Counted from the stretch's first letter, positions 42,306 through 51,997 are shown. The stretch is 64,000 nucleotides of DNA from UBA8752 sp002336475 (GCA_943846755.1 OX044365.1:682001-746000); one strand, 5' to 3'. Translations and numbers: made by a program. Notes: generated by a model not told the origin, from the sequence alone.

Positions 42306-43610
42306 ATGACTGCCATCGGTTATCTTGCCCCTGTGATTACCCAAGACGCCCCTATTCTCGGCCTACTTCTGGCTTGCCTCGCACTGGTTTTCCACACGTC
42401 TCGGCTTCCCCGTTTTGCCAAGTTTTATGGCGTTGTGCCCGCCTTGCTGATGGCCTATTTCTTGCCGGCCATCTTGAATTCAACTGGCATTATCGAGGCC
42501 GGGGAAGGAAGCAGCCTGTACTACGTCGCCAGCCGATACCTGCTGCCCGCCAGCTTGATCATGTTCTGCCTGTCCATCGATGTCAAAGGCATCATCAACC
42601 TGGGCCCCAAAGCGCTGATCATGTTTTTTGCTGCCACTTTCGGTATTGTCATTGGAGGCCCTGCTGCATTGTTGTTGGTCGGTCAAATCCGCCCTGATGT
42701 TTTTGGAGGGGACGCACCCGATGCACTCTGGCGCGGACTTTCCACCATTGCGGGCAGTTGGATTGGCGGCGGCGCCAACCAAACCGCACTCAAAGAAATT
42801 GCGCAAGCACAGGACGATCAATTCAGCGTCATGATCATTGTCGACGTCTTCGTAGCCAACCTTTGGATGCCTTTCCTGCTGATTGGTGCTGGAATGAGTG
42901 CGGTGATCGACAAACGGCTCAAGGCAGACTCCACAGCGGTTGACGAACTAAAAGCCAAGGTAGAAGCCTATCAAAGCAGCATTGCCCGAATTCCCACTTT
43001 CAATGACCTGATGGTCTTGTTGGGTGTCATTTTTGCGATGGTCGGGGTGGCCCACTTCATGGGAGGAGCCATGAGCGATGGCATGGGCAGTTGGTATGCT
43101 GCCGCCATGGCAGACAACCCCGATTCCCCGGCACGCTTTTTAAGCTCTCTGAAAAGTCCCTTTTTCTGGTTGGTCTTCTTGTCTACGGTCTTCGGAGTGG
43201 CCCTCAGCTTCACACCCATGCGCACTTACGAAGGCGCTGGTGCGAGCAAGTTGGCCAGTGTCTTCTTGTACGTCTTGGTGGCCACCATTGGCGCCAAAAT
43301 GGACATCGGAGAACTCGTGGCATCATGGAACCAGTACTGGCCCGTTTTGGTCATCGGATTGCTGTGGATGCTCGTCCACGTTTCCATCCTCTTGATCGTC
43401 GCCAAATTGATCCGAGCCCCTTTCTTCTTTGTGGCAGTAGGAAGCCAAGCCAACGTCGGTGGAGCTGCCAGTGCCCCCATTGTCGCCAGTGCTTTTAGCC
43501 CGGCCCTCGCTCCCGTAGGTGTTCTATTGGCGGTCCTCGGTTATGCTGTGGGCACGGTCGGTGCGGTAGTGTGCATGGAACTCATGCGTTATCTGAGTGC
43601 CGTTGGATAA
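42306..43610 (+). CDS. DUF819 family multi-pass membrane protein
   Basis: 434 residues with about eleven hydrophobic helices. It matches the DUF819 (YjcL-like) family by length and by the conserved G-S-W-I-G-G-G-A-N-Q-T-A and V-G-S-Q-A-N-V-G-G-A-A-S-A-P segments, arranged like the two halves of an inverted-repeat transporter. The substrate is unknown. The 3' end overlaps the convergent gene by 29 bases. Confidence 0.9.
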   Translation: MTAIGYLAPVITQDAPILGLLLACLALVFHTSRLPRFAKFYGVVPALLMAYFLPAILNSTGIIEAGEGSSLYYVASRYLLPASLIMFCLSIDVKGIINLGPKALIMFFAATFGIVIGGPAALLLVGQIRPDVFGGDAPDALWRGLSTIAGSWIGGGANQTALKEIAQAQDDQFSVMIIVDVFVANLWMPFLLIGAGMSAVIDKRLKADSTAVDELKAKVEAYQSSIARIPTFNDLMVLLGVIFAMVGVAHFMGGAMSDGMGSWYAAAMADNPDSPARFLSSLKSPFFWLVFLSTVFGVALSFTPMRTYEGAGASKLASVFLYVLVATIGAKMDIGELVASWNQYWPVLVIGLLWMLVHVSILLIVAKLIRAPFFFVAVGSQANVGGAASAPIVASAFSPALAPVGVLLAVLGYAVGTVGAVVCMELMRYLSAVG

Positions 43611-44961
43611 CGTAAATCGTCCTTCTCCGGTCCAATGTGTCTTTGGTCCGAATGATAAGTGGCTGGTTGTACCACAGCTCATATTCTTGGTTCACTTTCC
43701 GCACGGCTTGTGCCCTGCGGGCCCGCCTGGTTTCCTCTGAGAGGTCGTCAGTGAAAGCCAACATTGTGTTGAGTTGAGCTGTATCAAACGACGGTGATTC
43801 CAGCTGCAAAAACTGTTGTGTCAAGTCCGACATCTTTTCAGGAATCGGGCTTCTGCCGGGCTCAACAGAGGTCTTCGAAGGCCCCGCTTCGGGATCCGGC
43901 ATCTGCACGGGGAACTTGCTCCAATATTGCCCCCCAAAGAACCCTGCAACTCCAACAAGCATAAGCAGGATTAAGCCTCCCCATAAATTGGCAGAATCTT
44001 CTTTAACAGGTTCAGTATCATCCAAGAAATCAACCGGAACGACAAAGGGCTGTGCTTCTGCCCTTGATTCTTCAAAGGCCTGACGAATGTCCACTGTCCA
44101 TTCTTTTGATTCGCCTTCTGCCTCGGGTATGCACCTCAGCCTCAATGCTCCTTTGGTTGTGGTCGTCTGGAACAACTTACAGGATGCATTTTTTCGGAAA
44201 TAACCAATCTCCTCCAACATGCCCCCATTCAATGCTTCAGTAAAGGTGAAGAGCATATCGACCTTGCTCACAATCAATGTCTTGTGCAATCCCACCCAGA
44301 TGAAATAATCTCCTAAATCAAAAGAAGCGAACGAAGAGGAACTGAAGTGTCTCGACAATGCCGGATTGACTTGACCTTCTAAAGTCCACTTCCAATCCTT
44401 GCCAAACTCCAAAGCGCGCACGGCTTTTGCCATTTCTCCTTCCGTGGTCATCAATGCCGGTTCTTCGATGGCAACCAGCTTTGAGGCGTTAGCGTCCCAC
44501 CAAGAGGATACATGGTTTACGTGACTCGGCGCTTCATCTACAGACTGTAATTCCCACTCTCCAGTTGTAGGTACAAACTCCACCAATTTCGAATGAAACG
44601 TCCAAAAACCCCGTCCGCCTGCAGCATAACACCGGTCGTTCCAAAACAACAATTTGCGATTATAATTGAACCCCACGTTGTGGCTTTTGCTCAAGTTCCT
44701 GCCTGTCGAATCAAGCACAATCCGTAAATCTCCACCGCGCCCAATGATGGCGCCTTCACTTCCGGCAGCAGTGGCAATGCCCCCTTCATGAAAATTCACT
44801 TCGCTGTAAAAAGCATCAGCATCTTCTTGTAGCATCGCCAAACCCTCCTGAACCACATCAAGAGCGAGCCAATCTTCAGGCTGCATTCTTTTCCATTTAT
44901 TTTGCGCTGAGCCAACCCAAACGGAGGATAAGAAGACCAGAAAAAAAGCAGCTTGTCGCAT
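43582..44961 (-). CDS. predicted single-pass membrane protein with propeller-like ectodomain
   Basis: 459 residues from ATG 44961, which opens a signal peptide (M-R-Q-A-A-F-F-L-V-F-L-S-S-V-W-V-G-S-A-Q). The ectodomain has repeated W-x-F and G-G-R-G-F-W patterns suggesting a beta-propeller. One membrane helix (L-W-G-G-L-I-L-L-M-L-V-G-V-A-G-F-F) lies near residue 322. A cytoplasmic tail of about 110 residues ends R-R-T-I-Y-V-I-Q-R. The architecture suggests sensing outside and signalling inside. The N-terminal region 44962-45115 up to the HDAC gene is AT-rich and without a gene. Confidence 0.7.
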   Translation of the reverse strand: MRQAAFFLVFLSSVWVGSAQNKWKRMQPEDWLALDVVQEGLAMLQEDADAFYSEVNFHEGGIATAAGSEGAIIGRGGDLRIVLDSTGRNLSKSHNVGFNYNRKLLFWNDRCYAAGGRGFWTFHSKLVEFVPTTGEWELQSVDEAPSHVNHVSSWWDANASKLVAIEEPALMTTEGEMAKAVRALEFGKDWKWTLEGQVNPALSRHFSSSSFASFDLGDYFIWVGLHKTLIVSKVDMLFTFTEALNGGMLEEIGYFRKNASCKLFQTTTTKGALRLRCIPEAEGESKEWTVDIRQAFEESRAEAQPFVVPVDFLDDTEPVKEDSANLWGGLILLMLVGVAGFFGGQYWSKFPVQMPDPEAGPSKTSVEPGRSPIPEKMSDLTQQFLQLESPSFDTAQLNTMLAFTDDLSEETRRARRAQAVRKVNQEYELWYNQPLIIRTKDTLDRRRTIYVIQRHSDNA

Positions 44962-45115
44962 ACTGCGAATCAAGTCCTCGTTTTTCTTAGGTGCAAACAC
45001 ATTCCCGCGAATTCCGTTTCCACGGAAAATAGCCACTTATTTACACACGATTTCACATAACACATCCATCACGCACTCGGATTGAACCGCCCCACTTGTT
45101 ATGTGTTATCACACA

Positions 45116-46012
45116 ATGCGCGTCGCACACCACCCGTCATACACACATCCATTGCCCGCAGCCCATAGATTTCCGATGGTCAAATACGAACTATTGGCAG
45201 AACAGCTGAAAATAGAAGGTATTGTGGAGGACCTGGAGTGGGTGCGGCCTGATGTCATTCATACAGAGGCCATTCATCGTGCACACAGCCCGTCCTACGT
45301 CGAGACGCTTGAAGGAGGATTGTGGACCAAGCAAGAAGAACGTCAATCAGGATTTCCTTGGTCCGCTGAGCTCATCCATCGCGAAAAAGTCATCATGGAG
45401 GGAACCAGAATGTGCGCACAATGGGCCGCACAAGGAAAAGTGGGCCTCAATATCGCTGGTGGTACTCACCACGCATATCGAGACCACGCAGAAGGATTTT
45501 GCCTACTGAATGACCTCGCCATTGCCGCATATGATTTGATTGACTCAGGTCTTGAACGCATCCTCATTGTCGACTTGGATGTTCATCACGGAAACGGCAC
45601 CGCCGAAATCGTTGGACAAGATCCTCGCATCTTCACTTTTAGCATGCATGGGGCAAAGAATTATCCCATGAAGAAGCCTCCAAGCACCCTTGACATTGCA
45701 CTGCCTGACCAAACGGGTGATGGTGATTACCTGGCCTTGTTGGACGATGCTTTAAACACCATTTTCACCTCTTTCCGGCCCCAAGTGGCCTTGTTTCAAT
45801 GTGGGGTAGATGTCCTCGTGTCAGATAAACTAGGTCGGCTGTCCTTGAGCCTTCAGGGATGCGCCCAAAGAGACCACATGGTATTCTCTGCATGCAAAGA
45901 TGCCGGTATAGGCGTAGCCTGTGCCATGGGAGGTGGATACTCCAAAGACGTCAATACCATCGTCAAGGCACACACCAACACCTTTAGAATCGCGCGTGAC
46001 GTTTGGACATGA
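45116..46012 (+). CDS. histone deacetylase-family (acetoin utilisation-type) hydrolase
   Basis: 298 residues. Family motifs: G-G-T-H-H-A, the metal-binding D-L-D-V-H-H-G-N-G-T, C-G-V-D-V-L, and G-G-G-Y. The start at 45116 (M-R-V-A-H-H-P-S-Y) is preferred to 45101. The family deacetylates lysine or polyamine-type acyl groups with Zn or Fe; a bacterial substrate cannot be chosen from sequence. The gene is alone on its strand, convergent with ribA. Confidence 0.9.
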   Translation: MRVAHHPSYTHPLPAAHRFPMVKYELLAEQLKIEGIVEDLEWVRPDVIHTEAIHRAHSPSYVETLEGGLWTKQEERQSGFPWSAELIHREKVIMEGTRMCAQWAAQGKVGLNIAGGTHHAYRDHAEGFCLLNDLAIAAYDLIDSGLERILIVDLDVHHGNGTAEIVGQDPRIFTFSMHGAKNYPMKKPPSTLDIALPDQTGDGDYLALLDDALNTIFTSFRPQVALFQCGVDVLVSDKLGRLSLSLQGCAQRDHMVFSACKDAGIGVACAMGGGYSKDVNTIVKAHTNTFRIARDVWT

Positions 46013-46025
46013 TGCGGTGTGGTGA

Positions 46026-46610
46026 TCAGAGCCAATGGCCCGTAATTTCTCTTTTGGCCCTCAAGTAACCCGCATTGTCTGACGTCTCTGTTGCGCGCAG
46101 AGGCAACCGTTCTACAACGTTGACTCCCGCATGCTTTAAAGCCTGCTCCTTCAAAGGGTTGTTGGTCAACAACCGCACATCTTGAAGGCCATAATGGTCC
46201 AAAATCCCAATGGCATCGGTGTATTCCCTTTCATCTTCACCATGGCCCATTGCGGAATTGGCTTCATAGGTGTTCATGCCCTCGTCCTGTAGGTTGTACG
46301 CCCTGAGCTTGTCGACAAGGCCGATGCCCCTTCCTTCTTGACGCAGGTATATGAGCATGCCTCCATGCTGCTTGAAATGGCCGAGTGCGTTGTGCAATTG
46401 CTCACCGCAATCGCAACGCTGGCTGGCAAATACGTCTCCGGTCATGCACTCGCTGTGTACGCGCACATCTACCGGGTCATTTGACGCCAGAGCCTCTTTG
46501 ACACCTCGGTGCAAAACCACATGAGGAAACCTTTCGCCTTCCTGACCAAAAGCGCTGATCGAATAAGTACCCCACGGGCTTGGGAGTCGACTGGTGACCA
46601 ACAACTTCAT
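46026..46610 (-). CDS. ribA: stand-alone GTP cyclohydrolase II
   Basis: 194 residues, the length of single-domain GTP cyclohydrolase II, the first step of riboflavin synthesis (GTP to the diaminopyrimidine, formate and pyrophosphate). The zinc motif is complete: H-S-E-C-M-T-G-D-V-F-A-S-Q-R-C-D-C-G, followed by R-Q-E-G-R-G-I-G-L and L-T-N-N-P. This matters because the RibB-RibA-like fusion at 61757 has no zinc cysteines, so this gene probably supplies the activity. No FMN riboswitch is visible in the short upstream gap. Confidence 0.96.
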   Translation of the reverse strand: MKLLVTSRLPSPWGTYSISAFGQEGERFPHVVLHRGVKEALASNDPVDVRVHSECMTGDVFASQRCDCGEQLHNALGHFKQHGGMLIYLRQEGRGIGLVDKLRAYNLQDEGMNTYEANSAMGHGEDEREYTDAIGILDHYGLQDVRLLTNNPLKEQALKHAGVNVVERLPLRATETSDNAGYLRAKREITGHWL

Positions 46611-46674
46611 TTGGCAAAATTACGTCACGCCGTTGCGCCTCAGCCCATAAGGGCATGAGAATGCATACAATGAA

Positions 46675-46702
46675 AAAGGGCTGCTCAATAGAGCAGCCCT
46701 TT
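46675..46702 (-). terminator. intrinsic terminator of the giant secreted-protein gene
   Basis: A perfect 12-bp stem (AAAGGGCTGCTC with GAGCAGCCCTTT) with a four-base loop is followed by a T run on the minus strand, 22 bases after the stop at 46724. Confidence 0.9.
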
Positions 46703-46723
46703 CCCTCGAAATATGAATGTCTA

Positions 46724-49700
46724 TCAATCGCAGGTCTGGCCAAAGGCACCGAGGATAACCAACAGGTCTCCTACTGCAGTTGAACCATCGCCGTCGATGT
46801 CCGTTGGACAATCGCTTGCACCTGAGAAGATGCAAGACCCGTCCTCTGAGCTCGCTGCTGCGTTGTAGTTATCTGCATCTGGGTATGTACACCCAAATAC
46901 CAATGGAGTGGCACAAGAACCGTCGTCCTCTCCAGCGAAGGGACTGAATTCCGCGCTCAGTGGATCGGTACATCCAGCGCAAGCTGAGCAGCTGCCAAAG
47001 CACACCACGTCGAGCACCATGCTGGAACCGGCCACCGTAAACTCACGGTTCAAGCCGCCTTGACCATTGTCTACGCCACATTCAGCTTGGACAGTCTCTT
47101 GACCTTCCCAGCCATTGCCATTGATGTAGATGTACTGGTAAGAGCCACTGGTAAGCTGCACCGTGTACTCATAGAGGTCGAGGCCAGGTGTTGACATTGG
47201 CGTTGACCCTGGGTCCCAACCTTGGAAAGCACCAGCAACGTGCACACCGGCTTCGGCAATGCTTGACGTTGACATGTCCAAACGCAAAGTCACAGAGTAA
47301 GAACATGAACCATCGTCAGCGATGGCTGTCTCATCATAATTCAGCGCATCAGCGTCTGTGCAACCAGTGGCCACATCACATGCATAGCACGAGTTCCAGC
47401 ACACCACGTCCAACGTGGCTGCTCCTGTAACGGTCAGGGTACGGTTGGTGAAACCGTCAATGGTGCTGGTGCAAGAAGTACCCACTGCGAAGATCTCCTG
47501 GTCTGACCATCCATCTACCGTGAACTTGTACTCATTGACGCCTGCAGGAATGTTGGCAGTCACTTCATACACGTTGTCGGAATTGTCATCTGTCATCTCG
47601 ATGCAAGCTCCACACCAGTCGGCAAAGCCGCCGTTCAGGTTGACTGTAGTGTAGGAACCGACATACTCGTTCATGTCTACCACGAAGGTCACAGGGTATT
47701 CACAAGAGCCATCGTCGTTGTTGGCCAACTCAGAGTAATTGGAAGCGGCCTCATCGGTACAACCGTTGATTTCGCCAGAGCCTTCGCAATCTGAACAGCT
47801 GTTCCAGCAAACCAAATCTTGAGACTGGTTCTCGAACAATTGCAACACCCGGTTGGTGAATCCGAAGTTCTCAGTAACGCAACCTTCCAAGCCTGCGAGG
47901 TTCTCCTCCGCGTTCCACGCGTTGACCGTGAACTTGTACTCGTAGAAGTCATAAGCCAATGAAATGGTCGTCGTGTAAATGCCATCTTCATCCTCATCAA
48001 GCAATGGGTTGCAAGCACCACACCAGCCGTTAAAGCTTCCATTCACGTAGACGGAGTCAGCATCCACCAATGGATACTCGTTCATGTTAACACTGAAGGT
48101 CACATCGTACATGCATGAGCCATCATTGGCTGTGGCGGTCTCGTCGTAGTTCGCTGCAGTGGCATCGTTACAACCAGCAACGTCTTCAGCTCCGATACAT
48201 CCCAAGCAAGACTGCCAGCACACTACATCCAAGACCATAGGGTCGCTGCCTGCAACATCCAAGTCACGGTTGGTGAAGCCACCTTCCTTGACCACGCAAG
48301 GGCCCACTTGGTCATCTCCAGGAGCGAGCTCCTCTTGGTCTGACCATGAATCCACTTGGTACTTGTAGCGGTAATCATTGCCCTGTGGCAGGTTGATCGT
48401 TGCTGTCCAAACACCGTCGAGGTCCTCATCGGTCATCTGGTTGCAGTCTGCACAGAAGTCATTCCACGTTCCAGAGACATTGATGATCCCGAAGGTGCCG
48501 CCATAGTTGTTCATGTCTACGTTGAAGGTCACAGCCAAACTGTCGGTGGGATCTCCACCACCTCCGTTGTCCTCACATGGACCGCAAACGTCAAAGCAAT
48601 TCACATCTAAGACAAGGTCAGCTTCTCCCAAGGTGAATCCTCGGTTACCGAACTCGTCAGTTGGAATGAAGTCACAAGCCGTGCCTCCGATGTTTTGCTC
48701 ATCTCCACCCCATGCGTTGATCATGTATTTGAACTCGTAATCTCCAGGAACGAGGTTCACCATTCCAGTGTAAACATCGTCGCCATCTTCATCGGTCAGA
48801 ACGTTGTCACAAGGACCACACCAACCATCAAAAGAACCGGTCACATAAATGACTTCATCACCGACCAATCCAGCGTCAGCCATGTCCACTTGGAAAGTGA
48901 CGGCGTAAGTCGTGGCAGGAGCCTCACATGAACCATCGGTCGTGCACTGCTCGAAGCAAGTGGTCAGGGTCGTGTCTGAATTAACAGGGGCCAACAGGCG
49001 GTCGCTAAATGGACCGTCGGCACAAGGAAGACCAACGAGGTTTTCTTTTGCGCCCCAGTCGCCACCATCGTTGGGGCTGTTGAGGAACACATAATTTCCA
49101 GTGTACCCTAGAGGCACAGGTACGGTTACCGTGTAGGTCCCATCTTCATCGGAGTCGGACATGGCATGGCCTTGAGCGTCTCCGAAGTAGTTTCCACCAC
49201 CGAGGTACATGCCGTTCGGGCCCACCGTAATGTTGGAAGTGTTGACATTGAAAGTGACATCATAAGTGTCATTTGATGGGGGGCCTGACCCTGTTCCATC
49301 ATTCCAGAAGTAGATGTTGTCGAGGTAGACATCCCATCCTGCTCCATTGGCTGCGCCATCGGCATCGAACTGTCCGTCAAACTTCATTTGGAAGACACCG
49401 TCCCAAGACATGCCCTCAAAGGCCGCTTTTGTCAAATCCACGCTGTTCCACGCACCAGGCGTCAAAGGAACCTCTACGAGGAACTCTGTAGCGCCTGTGC
49501 CTGTATTGATGGGAGACATTTTCAGCATGCGGCTGTTGTCTGCCGCCACCCAAACATCCATATGGATGTGGGTCATGCCCGACAAATCTGTTAAACTCAA
49601 TTCCGTGCCCTGATAGTTGAAGTTGGCGTATTGCAAAATCATGTTGCCAGTGCCAGGATCATAGGCGTCATTGACCGTACCAGACTGCCCCCATCCTGGG

Positions 49701-51790
49701 TTGTAGTTGGTAGCAATGTTGTCATATGAACCTCCGTAAATGGAAACCACATCGCCTGCATCCAAAGTGGGGTCCGCCGCATTGTCCGTCGGGCCAGTGG
49801 GGTCAGTGGGGTCACCGCCTCCATCGTTACCGACGCAAATACCATCAGTACCACACTCACCGAAGCAGAAATTCATGGTGGTATCCTGAGTGACGTTAGC
49901 GATGTAACGGTCGTTGAAGTTTCCGGGATCTCCACAAGGAAGGCCGGCAAGGTTTTCCTTGCAGTCCCAGCTGCATGCAGCCCCTCCATTGGTGAAGATG
50001 TAGTAACTGGAGAAGCCTTCAGCAACAGTCATGGTAATGGACCAAGTGCTGTCTCCGTTGTCCGTCAAGGGATTGTCTCCGGGGTTACCGAAGAACCCTC
50101 CTCCTGCAAGATGCACACCGTCAGCAGAAACCACCTCGTTGGACATGTTGACATTCCAGGTGATGTTCACCGTGCCTTGGTTGTTCTGCTCTTCACATGT
50201 TCCGCAGAAGTCAAAGCATTGCACAGGGAGAACGAGGTCTTCCTCACCCAAGGTGAAACCCCGGTTGCCGTTGCCGTCGCCTGGCAAAAAGTCGCAGGCC
50301 GTTCCCAAAATATTCTGCTCATCCCCGCCCCAAGCATTGATCATGTACTTGAACTCATAAGAACCTGGGTCAAGGCTGATCGTGCGTGTGAAGATGCCGC
50401 TGCCGTTGTCAGTCAGCACATTGTCACATGGGCCACACCAACCGTCATGCGATCCCGTAGCGTAAATGGTTTCGGATCCATCCAAACCGGCATTCGACAT
50501 GTCCACCTGGAACGTGACGTTGTATTGAGTCGCTGGAGCTGAACAAGATCCGTCGGTGGTGCACTCGCCAAAACAAGTGTTCACGTTGGTTGCTTCAGTG
50601 ATGTTCGACAGCAAACGGTCATTGTACTGGCCATCTGCACAGGACTGTCCTTCGATGTTCTCCTTACAATTCCATCCGCAAGCAGCCCCGCCATTTGTGA
50701 AGGTGTAGTTGCCCGTGAAGCCAACTGGAACACCAATGGTAATGGACCAAGTGCCGTCTCCATTGTCGGACATGGGGTTGTCCCCCGGAAATCCGAAGTA
50801 AGTACCACCAGCTAACGATACACCGTCAGATGATACAGTCTCATTCTCCATGTTTACGGTGAACGTCACGTCAACAGTCTCACCTGAAGGAGGTCCGGAT
50901 CCTGTTCCATCGTTCCAGAAGTAGATGTTGTCGAGGTAGACGTCCCATCCAGCCCCGTTGGCTGCGCCATCAGCATTGAATTGTCCGTCAAATTTCATTT
51001 GGAACACATTGTCCCAAGTCATGCCATCGAAAGCAGCCTTGGTCAAGTCCACACTGTTCCATGCACCTGGTGTCAATGGCACCTCTACGAGGAACTCACC
51101 GGCACCTGTACCGCCATTGATAGGCGACACCTTGAGCATACGGTCATTGTCCGCTGCCACCCAAACATCGACATGGAGGTGGGTCATGCCCGACAGATCC
51201 ATGGCGCTGATATCGGTGCCTTGGTAGTTAAAGTTGGCATACTCCATGACCACGTTGCCCGTGCCAGGATCGAAATCGGTGTTAACCGTTCCAGACTGGC
51301 CCCAGCCAGGGTTGAAGTTCGTACCGTTGGAATCGTATGATCCGCCGTAAACGGACACTACATCTCCCGCATCGAGGGTGGGATCACCAGCATTGTCTGT
51401 AGGCGTAGTGCTGGCTGCCGCTTCTACCACAATGGTTCCGACCATGCCATTGGCCGCGTGCGAGCCGATGCTGCAGTCATATTGGTAAGTTCCGGGGGTG
51501 CTCAATGTCACAGTACCCATGCAGACTCCTTCTGAAGCGCCACTGTTGGCACCAAGAGAAAAGCTCTCAGGGTTGTTCCAAGTGGCTCCAAGTGAGCTGG
51601 TGACGCCGTTCACGTTGTGAAAACCGCCTTCGTTTAGGAATGCAATTGACTCACCCGCAGTGACGGTCAGGGTCGTCGGGTTATAGTAATAATTTCCGGC
51701 GAGGACCGTGTGGTCCGCACCCGTACAATCTTGAGCTTGTGCATAGCCGAAGCCAAACAAAGCAATGAAAAGCAGCAAAAGGTTGCGCAT
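46724..51790 (-). CDS. giant secreted protein: cupredoxin, carbohydrate-type modules and terminal EF-hand tail
   Basis: About 1688 residues from ATG 51790 with a signal peptide. The first domain is a plastocyanin-like cupredoxin; the copper set is His in G-G-F-H-N-V, then C-S-I-G-S-H-A-A-N-G-M. Two copies of a CBM-like module follow (G-T-N-F-N-P-G-W-G-Q-S; V-D-L-T-K-A-A-F; W-D-V-Y-L-D-N-I-Y-F-W), with three copies of a B module (T-F-T-N-G-G-A-A-C-x-W-x-C-K-E-N) and six of a C module (G-x-W-C-G-x-C ... Y-E-F-K-Y-x-I-N-A-W). B and C look like CBM48/CBM20-type beta sandwiches. Several C-x-D...N-Y...D-G-S-C modules are near the end, and the tail is D-I-D-G-D-G-S-T-A-V-G-D-L-L. No T9SS domain is visible. 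It may bind glycan with a redox-active domain at the surface; the role is inferred. Confidence 0.84.
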   Translation of the reverse strand: MRNLLLLFIALFGFGYAQAQDCTGADHTVLAGNYYYNPTTLTVTAGESIAFLNEGGFHNVNGVTSSLGATWNNPESFSLGANSGASEGVCMGTVTLSTPGTYQYDCSIGSHAANGMVGTIVVEAAASTTPTDNAGDPTLDAGDVVSVYGGSYDSNGTNFNPGWGQSGTVNTDFDPGTGNVVMEYANFNYQGTDISAMDLSGMTHLHVDVWVAADNDRMLKVSPINGGTGAGEFLVEVPLTPGAWNSVDLTKAAFDGMTWDNVFQMKFDGQFNADGAANGAGWDVYLDNIYFWNDGTGSGPPSGETVDVTFTVNMENETVSSDGVSLAGGTYFGFPGDNPMSDNGDGTWSITIGVPVGFTGNYTFTNGGAACGWNCKENIEGQSCADGQYNDRLLSNITEATNVNTCFGECTTDGSCSAPATQYNVTFQVDMSNAGLDGSETIYATGSHDGWCGPCDNVLTDNGSGIFTRTISLDPGSYEFKYMINAWGGDEQNILGTACDFLPGDGNGNRGFTLGEEDLVLPVQCFDFCGTCEEQNNQGTVNITWNVNMSNEVVSADGVHLAGGGFFGNPGDNPLTDNGDSTWSITMTVAEGFSSYYIFTNGGAACSWDCKENLAGLPCGDPGNFNDRYIANVTQDTTMNFCFGECGTDGICVGNDGGGDPTDPTGPTDNAADPTLDAGDVVSIYGGSYDNIATNYNPGWGQSGTVNDAYDPGTGNMILQYANFNYQGTELSLTDLSGMTHIHMDVWVAADNSRMLKMSPINTGTGATEFLVEVPLTPGAWNSVDLTKAAFEGMSWDGVFQMKFDGQFDADGAANGAGWDVYLDNIYFWNDGTGSGPPSNDTYDVTFNVNTSNITVGPNGMYLGGGNYFGDAQGHAMSDSDEDGTYTVTVPVPLGYTGNYVFLNSPNDGGDWGAKENLVGLPCADGPFSDRLLAPVNSDTTLTTCFEQCTTDGSCEAPATTYAVTFQVDMADAGLVGDEVIYVTGSFDGWCGPCDNVLTDEDGDDVYTGMVNLVPGDYEFKYMINAWGGDEQNIGGTACDFIPTDEFGNRGFTLGEADLVLDVNCFDVCGPCEDNGGGGDPTDSLAVTFNVDMNNYGGTFGIINVSGTWNDFCADCNQMTDEDLDGVWTATINLPQGNDYRYKYQVDSWSDQEELAPGDDQVGPCVVKEGGFTNRDLDVAGSDPMVLDVVCWQSCLGCIGAEDVAGCNDATAANYDETATANDGSCMYDVTFSVNMNEYPLVDADSVYVNGSFNGWCGACNPLLDEDEDGIYTTTISLAYDFYEYKFTVNAWNAEENLAGLEGCVTENFGFTNRVLQLFENQSQDLVCWNSCSDCEGSGEINGCTDEAASNYSELANNDDGSCEYPVTFVVDMNEYVGSYTTVNLNGGFADWCGACIEMTDDNSDNVYEVTANIPAGVNEYKFTVDGWSDQEIFAVGTSCTSTIDGFTNRTLTVTGAATLDVVCWNSCYACDVATGCTDADALNYDETAIADDGSCSYSVTLRLDMSTSSIAEAGVHVAGAFQGWDPGSTPMSTPGLDLYEYTVQLTSGSYQYIYINGNGWEGQETVQAECGVDNGQGGLNREFTVAGSSMVLDVVCFGSCSACAGCTDPLSAEFSPFAGEDDGSCATPLVFGCTYPDADNYNAAASSEDGSCIFSGASDCPTDIDGDGSTAVGDLLVILGAFGQTCD
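49274..49789 (-). repeat. second copy of the internal CBM-like module (A2)
   Basis: Together with 50888-51400 this is a near-identical direct repeat at nucleotide level inside one gene, e.g. CCAGAAGTAGATGTTGTCGA occurs in both. It reflects duplication of the A-B-C block. Confidence 0.88.
50888..51400 (-). repeat. first copy of the internal CBM-like module (A1)
   Basis: Direct repeat partner of 49274-49789, offset about 1.6 kb. Most differences are synonymous. Confidence 0.88.
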
Positions 51791-51843
51791 GGTGTTTTGG
51801 TTACAGTTTGGTTTATCCAATCGCGGGCAATATAGCGAGAGCA

Positions 51844-51860
51844 GGTGTACTTAATACACC
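51844..51860. promoter_or_regulatory. perfect 17-base inverted repeat upstream of the giant protein gene
   Basis: GGTGTA-CTTAA-TACACC: 6-bp arms and a five-base spacer, about 54 bases upstream of the start at 51790. The 207-base gap between the MFS stop and this start holds no gene and is AT-rich. The repeat is a candidate operator or dimer-binding site. Confidence 0.4.
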
Positions 51861-51997
51861 AAGTCTCAATTTCGGGGAATGACCAGTGCATTATCAAGCA
51901 GCAAGTCCCTTTTCCAGCTCACAGATACACATTTATGCCGTCCAAAATGAAGGAATAGTCGTTTTGAAAAACGATTACAAAATAATTGCATCCTTGC

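Noticed and set aside
46611..46723. FMN riboswitch before ribA
   Set aside because: The gap is short, contains the terminator of the giant gene, and lacks the FMN element core.
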